A stretch of DNA of 64,000 nt from Thalassotalea nanhaiensis. Lineage in GTDB: Bacteria; Pseudomonadota; Gammaproteobacteria; Enterobacterales; Alteromonadaceae. The stretch is from positions 1,674,001-1,738,000 of the forward strand of contig NZ_CP134146.1 of the NCBI RefSeq assembly GCF_031583575.1, given 5' to 3'. Position 1 is the first letter of the stretch. Each line of letters starts with the position of its first letter. The notes below the pieces were generated by a model. That model did not search any database. It had not been told where the DNA came from and worked only from the letters and a program-made list of their open reading frames with translations. The position numbers were made by a program, and so were the translations under genes. Shown in pieces: positions 37,030-45,308 of this stretch.

Positions 37030-38511
37030 TTGCATCGTTTAATTCACATTATAATATTGAGCTTGTGTTTAACCACAAGCTCTTTTTCGTTAAACAGCTA
37101 TTTAACAGAGCGTTTATCTACAGGTAAATACAATCAAAGCCAATTACAACTGGCTTTAGCAATTGGAAATACATCAGCCAAATATATCGCGTTTAGCGAA
37201 CGTACACCGGGAAGTTTACCTTGGCTTAATTTAGCAAAAAGTTTAGGCCGACAAGACCCCGAGATTGCTTGGCAACTTGCTTTGTACTATCAACAAAAAA
37301 GCTATTCAAGAGAAACGTTTTATTGGCAAAATCATGCGTTTCAGCTAGGCGCTGAGTCAGCAATTATTGAGAGAGCTAAGCAATTATCAACAACAAATGA
37401 ACAATATCAACAAGCCAAAGAGTTACTGCAAGCCATTGATAACGAAGAAAGTTATATTCTACAAACAAGGCTTGCTGTTAAATTTTCCGACTTTATTCAC
37501 CTGCAATCGTTATTACCTAAGTTAACCTCATTTAACGAGACAAAACTATTGAACGAGTTGCTTGCTTATCAAGTACTACCTTCCTTTTCCTCTGAAAAAG
37601 CGCCTTTTGTAAAAACTGTATCAGCAAGCTGTCGTAATAATATACAATTTTTTGCCAGTAATTTAACTGATTTAAACAGGCTTGATGCCTTAATTGATAA
37701 AGTGAAAAGTAATGATTTTTTCAACCAGCAATTTTGTTTTAACACACCAAAATATATCGCGCTAGAAACACTTCAATGCAGTCATCGTCATGGCGACCGA
37801 ATTAATTGTGATGTTGAGCTGCTCATTCAACAGGGGCTCAGTAACGATGTTAAGTATATTGGATTGATGGCGCCTGAAGGCGTCGCTAATGTTAATAATG
37901 GTGTTCTCTATATTGATCAGTTAGATACACATTCTGTGCTTGAGCATGAACTGTTACATTTAATTGGTTTTATTGATGAATATCCGTTGCATAAATTAAA
38001 TTCGGCATGTGAACAACAAGGCGCATTAGCTAAAAATGTTGTTAACTTTAAAAGGTCTATTTACTCATCTGATCAAGCTGCCAGAGCGAAAGTATTGCCA
38101 CTACTGCCATGGAAAGATTTAATCAAACCAACTACCCCTATTAGCTATAAAACCGCAGAAGGGTATCGTTTAGGCACGCCAAACGAGTTTTCTAATGATG
38201 TTGGTTTATTTAATAGCAATACGTGCAAAAATTATCTAGCTGCTGGGGGAGATAATCAATCTTTTAAACCGATAAATAAGGTTTCACAACTACAGTATTT
38301 TGAAGAGCCTTTACCAATCGTTTATCAACAATTAGCAAGGCTAGCAGGTGAGCAATTTAATATGCCATCTTATCATTATAATATTGGAAAAAAGTACAAT
38401 CAGAAGGATGATGTTGTGCAGGCTAATTATTGGTTTGAAAAAGCAGACCGGGTTGAAGCTGCTGTTAAAATGAATACATTACCTTTTACTAAGCCCAAGC
38501 GGGTTAACTAA
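37030..38511 (+). CDS. Secreted protein with HELLH zinc-peptidase motif
   Basis: A 493-residue protein starting at TTG 12 bases after nlpI, with a signal peptide (residues 1-21). Residues 40-160 are helical and repeat-like. The key feature is LEHELLHLIGFIDEYPL (about residues 304-320): HExxH with a Gly and DEY nearby, close to the HExxHxxxGxxDEY arrangement of M64 peptidases. Cys pairs (CSHRHGDRINC and others) fit a periplasmic site. The C-terminal YHYNIGKKYNQKDD looks TPR- or Sel1-like. It may be a peptidase working with NlpI; the family is not recognised and activity is inferred. Confidence 0.65.
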   Translation: MHRLIHIIILSLCLTTSSFSLNSYLTERLSTGKYNQSQLQLALAIGNTSAKYIAFSERTPGSLPWLNLAKSLGRQDPEIAWQLALYYQQKSYSRETFYWQNHAFQLGAESAIIERAKQLSTTNEQYQQAKELLQAIDNEESYILQTRLAVKFSDFIHLQSLLPKLTSFNETKLLNELLAYQVLPSFSSEKAPFVKTVSASCRNNIQFFASNLTDLNRLDALIDKVKSNDFFNQQFCFNTPKYIALETLQCSHRHGDRINCDVELLIQQGLSNDVKYIGLMAPEGVANVNNGVLYIDQLDTHSVLEHELLHLIGFIDEYPLHKLNSACEQQGALAKNVVNFKRSIYSSDQAARAKVLPLLPWKDLIKPTTPISYKTAEGYRLGTPNEFSNDVGLFNSNTCKNYLAAGGDNQSFKPINKVSQLQYFEEPLPIVYQQLARLAGEQFNMPSYHYNIGKKYNQKDDVVQANYWFEKADRVEAAVKMNTLPFTKPKRVN

Positions 38512-38518
38512 CGAGTAT

Positions 38519-38731
38519 TTAATCAGTATCTTTGATTAAATCATCAGGGCTAAGGCTAGACTCAATGCTCTTATTACGATTAATTAAGTTTTCAGGCATT
38601 TGTCGAACTTTAGCAACTGGCCACATGGATTTAGCTCTAAGACTAAGACGGTTTTTCTTTTTACGATTTGTTAAACGCAAAGTTTTTTCAGGTCCTTTAT
38701 CATTGTGACTAAACCAGGAAAATAACGTCAT
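38519..38731 (-). CDS. Hypothetical small basic protein
   Basis: A 70-residue, very basic protein (RLTNRKKKNRLSLRAKSMWPVAKVRQMP) with a short aromatic N-terminus and an acidic C-terminus. There is no membrane span or known motif. The ATG at 38731 has GAGGAAAC upstream, a good ribosome site. It converges with the zinc-peptidase-like gene, with 7 bases between stops. The family is not recognised. Confidence 0.55.
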   Translation of the reverse strand: MTLFSWFSHNDKGPEKTLRLTNRKKKNRLSLRAKSMWPVAKVRQMPENLINRNKSIESSLSPDDLIKDTD

Positions 38732-38914
38732 TGTGTTTCCTCAAGTTAATTTATGCTGACCAAATCCGATCAGCTTGGATCTATAGTTATAGTAAATATT
38801 CACCATTTTGCGAAAATAAAATGTAACAAAACCTAGGGTTTATCTGCCTCAATATGGTATTTGTAGGTTATAATTATGCTAATTTAGTTTCTGTAGCCTT
38901 AAAAAAACAACTTA

Positions 38915-40597
38915 ATGAAAACATTTTCTGCAACCGAATTTCGGAAACAATTCCCTTTATTACAAACAGTTAGTGACAGTGATAATGTTATTTACTTCGA
39001 TAATGCGGCTACCTCGCAAAAAACTTTGGCAGTTACCAATGCGTCACGCGACTTTTATTTAAAAAATAATGCCAATGTTCATCGAGCGTCCCATTTTTTA
39101 AGTGCAAAAGCGACAAAGTTATTTGAAGTTGTTAGAACTAAAGTTCAACGTTTAATCAATGCAAAGTATGAAAATGAAATCATTTGGACTAAAGGTACTA
39201 CTGAAGCAATAAACTTGATTGCACAATCATATGGTTTGAGTTTTATTAAACCGGGTGATGAAATTGTTATATCTGCAGGGGAGCACCATGCCAATATTGT
39301 GCCGTGGCAGCATGTTGCTCAGCAAGTCGGCGCTAAACTAATTATTTTACCTTTAGATGAAAAGGGCATTATAGATTTACATGAAGCCAAGCAACTTATC
39401 AGCGCTAAATGTAAGTTAGTTGCTATCAATCATATATCCAACGTTTTAGGAAAAATTAACCCTATTAAAGAGCTTATTGCTTTAGCCAAAAAGCATAGTG
39501 CGAAAACATTGATCGATGGCGCTCAGGCAATTGCTCATCTACCAGTTGATGTACAAGAGCTTGATTGTGATTTTTATGTATTTTCTGCCCACAAAATGTA
39601 TGGCCCAACTGGCGTCGGTGTCCTTTACGGCAAGCAAGCAATACTAGAGAGCATGCCGCCGTATCAGTTTGGTGGTGAAATGATCAAAAAGGTAAGCTTT
39701 ACGGGTACCAGCTACAATGAGCTGCCTCATAAGTTCGAAGCTGGCACACCTAATATTGCAGGGGTGGTTGGCTTAGGAGCATGTCTTGATATTTTTATCG
39801 ATAAACAGTTTCTACCTATGGCCGAATACGAACAACAGCTTTGTCAGTACCTTTACCAGAAATTAAGTAAAATAGAGCAGGTACAGTTTTTAGTTAATGG
39901 TTGCCCAGACATTCCTGTATTTTCATTTACCTGTTCAGGGTTTCATCATCAAGATGTAGCTACCTACCTCGATAGTAAGGGTATTGCCGTAAGAGCTGGG
40001 CATCATTGCGCCATGCCATTACTGGAGGGATTAGGTCTTGATGGTTCTATTAGGGTCTCACTTGCGCCATACAATACCTTTAATGAAGTTGATTTCTTTA
40101 TCGAGCGGCTTAGTGAATTTTGCCTTGGTGAGCTAAATGAGAAGGTGCAAGAGAGTTTGGCTATAGAAAGTGATGATGGGTTAGAGTTTATTTCACAAGA
40201 TCAAATCCTTAAGTTATTTAATAAAGCTAATTCATGGGATTTAAAACATCGAGAAATAATGTTGATCTCAAAGCAGTTAACTCGCTTAGATAAAAGCAGT
40301 AGACGAGCACAAGATTTAATTAGTGGCTGCGAGAGTGACGCTTGGCTTGTCGCCAGCATTAATCCCAATACCGCTAAATTTACCTTTCAAGCAGACAGTA
40401 ATGCGAAAGTCATTCGCGGTTTAATGGTGATAATTTTAAGCGTATATCAACATAAAACAGCAAAGCAAATACTTGAATTTGATATAGAAGAATATTTTCA
40501 AGTGTTGGGATTGATGCAGCATTTAAGTCCCTCGCGAGGCAATGGTGTAAAAGCTATTGTTGAACGAATTAAAGAAGTAGCCTATAACTATCAATAA
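38915..40597 (+). CDS. csdA: Cysteine desulfurase CsdA fused to CsdE/SufE
   Basis: A 560-residue fusion. Residues 1-405 are a class II cysteine desulfurase: PLP Lys in FSAHKMYGPTGVG (about 226), catalytic Cys in RAGHHCAMPLL (about 363). Residues 425-560 are a SufE/CsdE sulfur acceptor with its Cys in LISGCESDAWL (about 474). The pair takes sulfur from cysteine and passes it as persulfide to Fe-S assembly or tRNA thiolation. In E. coli CsdA and CsdE are separate adjacent genes; here one chain would hand sulfur over internally. Confidence 0.93.
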   Translation: MKTFSATEFRKQFPLLQTVSDSDNVIYFDNAATSQKTLAVTNASRDFYLKNNANVHRASHFLSAKATKLFEVVRTKVQRLINAKYENEIIWTKGTTEAINLIAQSYGLSFIKPGDEIVISAGEHHANIVPWQHVAQQVGAKLIILPLDEKGIIDLHEAKQLISAKCKLVAINHISNVLGKINPIKELIALAKKHSAKTLIDGAQAIAHLPVDVQELDCDFYVFSAHKMYGPTGVGVLYGKQAILESMPPYQFGGEMIKKVSFTGTSYNELPHKFEAGTPNIAGVVGLGACLDIFIDKQFLPMAEYEQQLCQYLYQKLSKIEQVQFLVNGCPDIPVFSFTCSGFHHQDVATYLDSKGIAVRAGHHCAMPLLEGLGLDGSIRVSLAPYNTFNEVDFFIERLSEFCLGELNEKVQESLAIESDDGLEFISQDQILKLFNKANSWDLKHREIMLISKQLTRLDKSSRRAQDLISGCESDAWLVASINPNTAKFTFQADSNAKVIRGLMVIILSVYQHKTAKQILEFDIEEYFQVLGLMQHLSPSRGNGVKAIVERIKEVAYNYQ

Positions 40598-40620
40598 CAT
40601 AACTTACCTGAATAATAATT

Positions 40621-41007
40621 ATGAGCATTGAAATAAAGTCTATTGGGCAAATAGCCATTGCAGTAACAAAGATAGATGAAGCACGAGAGTTTTATAAAAA
40701 TACTTTAGGTTTAACGTTATTATTTGATGCTGGTCCAGAGCTCTCTTTCTTCGATTGTGGCGGTACTCGGTTAATGCTTACCACAGAGCAAGGCAATCCA
40801 AAAGACCATAACACCTCAGTAATATACTATAAAGTTGACAATATTGACGCTGCAACACAAAAGTTACACGCGAAAGGGGTTACGTTTGAACGTGAGCCGC
40901 AACTTGTAGCAAAAATGCCTGATCACGAATTATGGATCGGCTTTGTAAGAGACCCTGATCAAAACTTGGTTGGTTTAATGGCAGAACGACCACTTTCGGA
41001 TAACTAA
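40621..41007 (+). CDS. VOC (glyoxalase-like) family protein
   Basis: A 128-residue single-domain VOC protein: paired beta-alpha-beta-beta-beta units, with QIAIAVTKIDEAREFYKNTLGL at the start and FVRDPDQNLVGLMAE at the end. Members bind a metal and act as isomerases, dioxygenases or antibiotic-binding proteins. The substrate is unknown. It follows the CsdA-CsdE fusion by 23 bases and precedes the S15-type hydrolase by 30, so all may be on one transcript. Confidence 0.85.
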   Translation: MSIEIKSIGQIAIAVTKIDEAREFYKNTLGLTLLFDAGPELSFFDCGGTRLMLTTEQGNPKDHNTSVIYYKVDNIDAATQKLHAKGVTFEREPQLVAKMPDHELWIGFVRDPDQNLVGLMAERPLSDN

Positions 41008-41037
41008 AAGTAAAAAATTAAAATAAAGGAATTATTA

Positions 41038-42924
41038 ATGACGTTTAAGCAATTTAAAAGATTGAGCTGGCTTTTTACCATACTCAGTATTACTGCAATA
41101 CTGAACGTAGCCAGCGCAGAAGAAGCTAAAGTCGATGAGCGAGCAGAATATATTCGCGCCAATTATACAAAGTTTGAATACAAGATTGAAATGCGAGATG
41201 GCATTAAATTGTTTACCGCGGTTTATGTACCTATCAATACTACTAAAGAATATCCAATGCTAATGGTACGAACACCGTATCGAGTAGCTCCTTATGGCAG
41301 TGACAAATATAAAACCAAGTTAGGGCCTGATCAACAATTTGAGAAAGAAGGATATATTTTTGTATTCCAAGATGTACGAGGCAAATTTATGTCTGAGGGT
41401 GATTACGTTAATATGCGCCCTCAAGATGCTTATAAAAATGGAAAAACAGCAGTAGATGATGCCACAGATACCTACGATACTATTGACTGGTTAGTGAATA
41501 ATGTAAAACATAATAATGGCAAGGTAGGAATGTGGGGCACCTCTTATCCTGGATATTATACGTCAGTAGCTGGCATTAATAGCCATAAAGCGCTTAAAGC
41601 CATTTCGCCACAAGCACCTATTGCTGACTGGTTCTTTGATGATTTTCATCGAAATGGTGCTTTTGTTGTACCAATGGCATTCATATTTTTTGATATATTT
41701 GATAAACGTCCTGAACAACCACATGCTGCATGGCCTGAGGAAATGAAACCGGTAACGCCAGATGGATATGAGTTTTTTAGAAACTTAGGGCCATTATCGA
41801 ATGTTAATAAACATTACTTTAAAGGTTCTCGACCATTTTGGAATGAACTGACTGAACACCCTAATTATGACGATTACTGGCAACAGAGAAATATTTTACC
41901 GCACCTAAAAAAGGTAAAACCGGCCACCTTAGTCGTTGGGGGCTGGTACGATACAGAAGATTTGTATGGTCCTTTAGCAACTTATCAAACCATGAGCCAT
42001 AACAATGACAAAGACCACATCAGTTTAGTTATGGGACCGTGGTCACACGGACAATGGAGCACGGGTAAAGGCAATAGTCTGGGCGAGGGTGATTTCGGGT
42101 TTAATACCAGTAGTTGGTTTCAAAAAGAAGTATTATTACCATTTTTCAATCATCATTTAAAAGATGGAGAAGAGCCTAATTTAGCAAAAGCTACTATGTT
42201 TGAAACTGGTAGTAATCGTTGGCGCCAGTTTGACCAGTGGCCTCCTAAAAAGGCTGCTGAGAAAACCCTATTTTTAGCAGCTGATGAAGTCTTATCGACT
42301 GAGCCACAAAAAACGGGTGATTTTAGTGACTTTATCAGCGACCCAAATAAACCTGTTCCTCATTCAGCAAAAATCAGCAAAGGCTGGGACAAGCCTTATA
42401 TGATAGAAGATCAGCGCTTTAGCGCTCGTCGACCAGATGTACTGGTGTTTGAAACCGAAGTAATGAGCGATGATCTTACTATTGCCGGAGCAATTGACCT
42501 AGAACTTTGGTTTGCAACGACACAAAGTGCTGCAGATATTGTGGTAAAACTGGTTGATGTATTTCCAGGGCAAAACGTGAACACAAATAAAGTCGATGGT
42601 GACAAAGGCAATCGTCATGAACTCGTACGTTGGGGCGTGTTACGCGGACGTTTTCGCGACAGTATGAGTGAGCCAAAGCCGTTTAAAGCTAATGAACCAA
42701 CCGCAGTAAACTTTGAGCTTTATGATGTATTACATACCATCAAACGAGGTCATAAATTACAAATCCAAATTCAAAGTAGCATGTTTCCATTTATTGATAT
42801 TAATCCGCAGAAATATGTCGATAATATTTTTAATGCTACCGAGTCGGATTTTGTAAAAGCAACGCATAAAATATTTCACAACGAGCAACATCAAAGTGCA
42901 ATTAAATTCAAAACCATTAATTAA
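41038..42924 (+). CDS. CocE/NonD (S15) family hydrolase
   Basis: A 628-residue exported hydrolase with a signal peptide (residues 1-27, cut near ASA). The nucleophile is in GMWGTSYPGYY (about residues 167-177), Asp in VGGWYDTEDLYG (about 305), and His in MGPWSHGQW (about 335). The C-terminal third is the jelly-roll domain of X-Pro dipeptidyl peptidase-like enzymes. Members cleave peptides, cocaine-like esters or cephalosporins. The natural substrate here is unknown, probably peptides or esters in the periplasm. AAAGGAA precedes the ATG. Confidence 0.9.
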   Translation: MTFKQFKRLSWLFTILSITAILNVASAEEAKVDERAEYIRANYTKFEYKIEMRDGIKLFTAVYVPINTTKEYPMLMVRTPYRVAPYGSDKYKTKLGPDQQFEKEGYIFVFQDVRGKFMSEGDYVNMRPQDAYKNGKTAVDDATDTYDTIDWLVNNVKHNNGKVGMWGTSYPGYYTSVAGINSHKALKAISPQAPIADWFFDDFHRNGAFVVPMAFIFFDIFDKRPEQPHAAWPEEMKPVTPDGYEFFRNLGPLSNVNKHYFKGSRPFWNELTEHPNYDDYWQQRNILPHLKKVKPATLVVGGWYDTEDLYGPLATYQTMSHNNDKDHISLVMGPWSHGQWSTGKGNSLGEGDFGFNTSSWFQKEVLLPFFNHHLKDGEEPNLAKATMFETGSNRWRQFDQWPPKKAAEKTLFLAADEVLSTEPQKTGDFSDFISDPNKPVPHSAKISKGWDKPYMIEDQRFSARRPDVLVFETEVMSDDLTIAGAIDLELWFATTQSAADIVVKLVDVFPGQNVNTNKVDGDKGNRHELVRWGVLRGRFRDSMSEPKPFKANEPTAVNFELYDVLHTIKRGHKLQIQIQSSMFPFIDINPQKYVDNIFNATESDFVKATHKIFHNEQHQSAIKFKTIN

Positions 42925-42966
42925 GCAACTGATTAATGGATTTGATATTAAAAATAATGGTGAAAA

Positions 42967-43449
42967 ATGAAGATAGCTATACTCTTGGTAGTTAAATTTC
43001 TTGTTATTGCAGCGTATGCGTTTAGTTTGCCTGTCAATGCAAACGAAAGTAAAAATACAGAAGTAACTAAACCTATTAACCAGTTATTTGACGCAATGCG
43101 AACTCATGACCGAGATTTATTACTGGCTCAATTTACTGCCAACGCAATGCTACAACGAATACAGCCCAACGGAGAGGTAAAGCAGTCAAATCTTATCAGC
43201 TTTGCTGATTCGATTGCAAAATCAACAAAGTATCTTGATGAAAAGCTGTTGGCTGTTCAGATCCAACAACAAGGCAATATGGCTTCCGTATGGACGCCAT
43301 TTGCATTTTACCTAGACAAAAAACTGAGTCATTGTGGCGTTAATAGTTTCCAATTGGTAAAAACCGAGCAAGGCTGGAAAATACAGTATCTAATTGATAA
43401 TACTTATCAGGGAGACTGTAACGCTTTTATTGCGAGCTTTAAAAAATAA
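42967..43449 (+). CDS. SnoaL/NTF2-like secreted protein
   Basis: A 160-residue protein with a signal peptide (residues 1-25, cut near VNA). The mature part has the NTF2-like pattern: INQLFDAMRTHDRDLLLAQFTANA at the start, a central beta region with VWTPFAFYLD, and GVNSFQLVKTEQGWKIQYLIDN near the end. Such proteins often bind small molecules or act as isomerases, but many are only structural. It lies 42 bases after the S15-type hydrolase and is probably co-transcribed. Confidence 0.8.
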   Translation: MKIAILLVVKFLVIAAYAFSLPVNANESKNTEVTKPINQLFDAMRTHDRDLLLAQFTANAMLQRIQPNGEVKQSNLISFADSIAKSTKYLDEKLLAVQIQQQGNMASVWTPFAFYLDKKLSHCGVNSFQLVKTEQGWKIQYLIDNTYQGDCNAFIASFKK

Positions 43450-43465
43450 TATGAAAGTGTAATAA

Positions 43466-43489
43466 GCGATTATTGCTTAACATAATCGC
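43466..43489. terminator. Hairpin between convergent genes
   Basis: GCGATTAT and ATAATCGC pair perfectly around TGCTTAAC between two convergent stops. T runs are poor on both strands. Confidence 0.45.
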
Positions 43490-43501
43490 GTTAACTAAAA
43501 T

Positions 43502-43978
43502 TTATTGAGTATAAATTTGCATCTCACCTTTGATTTGTTTACGCATTTCCATCAGTTTTATCGCCGTTTCATTTTGCTTAATATCGGCTTCTGTTTCAGG
43601 TACCCATTGTGGAATATTAACTGGGTGTCCTGATTCATCCACTGCTACCATGATCACGATACAATGAGTGGTAAGTCGACGATTTAACGATTTAGGATCA
43701 CAAGCATTCACCTCAAGAGCTATATGCATTGAAGAATTCCCGGTGTAAATTACTTTAGCGCTAACTTCGACTAAGTTACCAACATGAATAGGGGCAACAA
43801 ACTGAATACCGCCGGCATACGCGGTAACACAATAGCAGCTACTCCAACCGGCAGAGCAAGCATAGGCTGCTAAATCTATCCATTTCATTACTGCACCGCC
43901 ATGAACTTTACCACCAAAATTTACATCTTGCGGCTCAGCTAAAAATCTTAAGGTAACGTCTCTTTGAGGTTTGTTCAT
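43502..43978 (-). CDS. Acyl-CoA thioesterase (hotdog fold)
   Basis: A 158-residue hotdog thioesterase. The family motifs are FGGKVHGGAVMKWIDLAAYACS (about residues 21-42) and VAPIHVGNLVEVSAKVIYTG (about 73-92), as in YciA/ACOT-type enzymes that hydrolyse acyl-CoA. The C-terminus is a charged helix. There is no signal peptide, so it acts in the cytoplasm. It is a stand-alone gene that converges with the SnoaL-like gene. Confidence 0.88.
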   Translation of the reverse strand: MNKPQRDVTLRFLAEPQDVNFGGKVHGGAVMKWIDLAAYACSAGWSSCYCVTAYAGGIQFVAPIHVGNLVEVSAKVIYTGNSSMHIALEVNACDPKSLNRRLTTHCIVIMVAVDESGHPVNIPQWVPETEADIKQNETAIKLMEMRKQIKGEMQIYTQ

Positions 43979-44052
43979 AATGCTCGCTTAGTCTGGTCAT
44001 AATTATCTTTTCCATCATACTGAAAACATTCAACAATACCAATGCTATTCGT

Positions 44053-44643
44053 TTATAGCTTATTCAGATAAATAACAATTAACTGCTCGCCCGTAAGAAC
44101 GTAGTTAGATGTTTGTGGTGAAATTAACTTCATTAAGTGCCCTTGTGGCAGGGTAATTTCTTCTTGAGTGTTATTGTTTACAAGTACAGCCTCATTATTT
44201 AGAGGAAAAACGAAACAAATATCTGCCTCGTCAATTTCAATGGTTTGTTGTGAATTCAATGGTTTAACCAAGGCTGAGTAGTGTTTTGGGTTATGCATTA
44301 AGTTAAAATCTTTTATTGCCCCACTAGTGAGTACGCCATAGGTTTCACAGCCACCATCAAAGGTAGAAAAACTAAGAGCCTGTGATAAATTATCTATTTT
44401 AGTTTCTTGGGTAACAGTATTGGTATGAGTTAATGTTATGCCGTTACCAGACAATAGAATAAGGTTACGGCAATAACCTCTAAAGTCTGAAAAAACACCA
44501 TCTTCACTAACACTGGCGATACTCAGTCGCCACTGAAACTCATCAATTGTACTGTTTGGACTGATCGCTAACTCGGTTGTTTCACCTTTACCATTTTTCC
44601 ATAATGTTGTGCTGAATGTATTGGGCGATATTATGTTTATCAA
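44053..44643 (-). CDS. HutD/Ves family protein
   Basis: A 196-residue cupin-like protein of the HutD family: NTFSTTLWKNGKGETTELAISP near the start, FQWRLSIASVSEDGVFSDFRGYCRNLILLSGNGI (in parts), and a C-terminal beta region. HutD accompanies histidine-use operons in some bacteria and Ves is a cold-induced E. coli relative. Its biochemical role is unclear. No hut gene is near. It is divergent from the GNAT gene, with about 100 bases between. Confidence 0.88.
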   Translation of the reverse strand: MINIISPNTFSTTLWKNGKGETTELAISPNSTIDEFQWRLSIASVSEDGVFSDFRGYCRNLILLSGNGITLTHTNTVTQETKIDNLSQALSFSTFDGGCETYGVLTSGAIKDFNLMHNPKHYSALVKPLNSQQTIEIDEADICFVFPLNNEAVLVNNNTQEEITLPQGHLMKLISPQTSNYVLTGEQLIVIYLNKL

Positions 44644-44747
44644 TTTGAATCACTTAAATAACGTTAATAAAACTGGATTGATTATAGCAGTTTCATGGTA
44701 TGCCTTTTATAATGTTTTTATAAATATTCCTATTAAAGAGAATTGTT

Positions 44748-45248
44748 ATTAATATCCAAATAAGAACAGAGCAAATTGAAGACATAAATGCAATTTCCGC
44801 CGTTACAATTGCAGCATTTAAAGATCATCCTCACTCTAATCAAACCGAACAACATATTGTTGCGGGGTTACGCGATAATCAGGCATTAAGCATATCTTTA
44901 GTCGCAGTGTATGAAAATAACATTGTTGGTCATATTGCTTTTTCAAAAGTAAATATTAATAACCAATTTTGTCATTGGTATGGCTTAGCACCTGTTTCAG
45001 TGTTACCTGAATTTCAGCATAAAGGCGTCGGCTCCAAACTTATTAATCAAGGTTTAAGCCAACTAAAACAGCAAGGTGCACAAGGGTGTGTTTTACTTGG
45101 TGAGCCAGAGTATTATGGTCGTTTTGGTTTTAAGGCATATGCAGAGCTTGAATACCCTGGGGTACCTAGTGAGTATTTTTTGACTTTACCTTTTACTGAA
45201 CAAGTCCCTTGCGGGCTAGTTCAGTACCACAAGGTATTTTCTAGTTAA
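44748..45248 (+). CDS. GNAT N-acetyltransferase, probable ATT start
   Basis: The frame reads from an in-frame stop at 44721 and has no ATG, GTG or TTG before 44907. Yet the N-terminal 53 codons encode a typical GNAT start: INIQIRTEQIEDINAI, then VTIAAFKDHPHS. The ATT at 44748 has AAAGAG 7 bases upstream. From there the protein has 167 residues, a normal length, with the acetyl-CoA loop VLPEFQHKGVGSKLI and YYGRFGF near the end. The GTG at 44907 would lack the first strand and helices. The substrate is unknown. Confidence 0.8.
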   Translation: MNIQIRTEQIEDINAISAVTIAAFKDHPHSNQTEQHIVAGLRDNQALSISLVAVYENNIVGHIAFSKVNINNQFCHWYGLAPVSVLPEFQHKGVGSKLINQGLSQLKQQGAQGCVLLGEPEYYGRFGFKAYAELEYPGVPSEYFLTLPFTEQVPCGLVQYHKVFSS

Positions 45249-45308
45249 TTATGCGAGCTAATATTAATAGTGCTAAGCTTTATTACACGCTAACTACAAG
45301 GATGTAAT

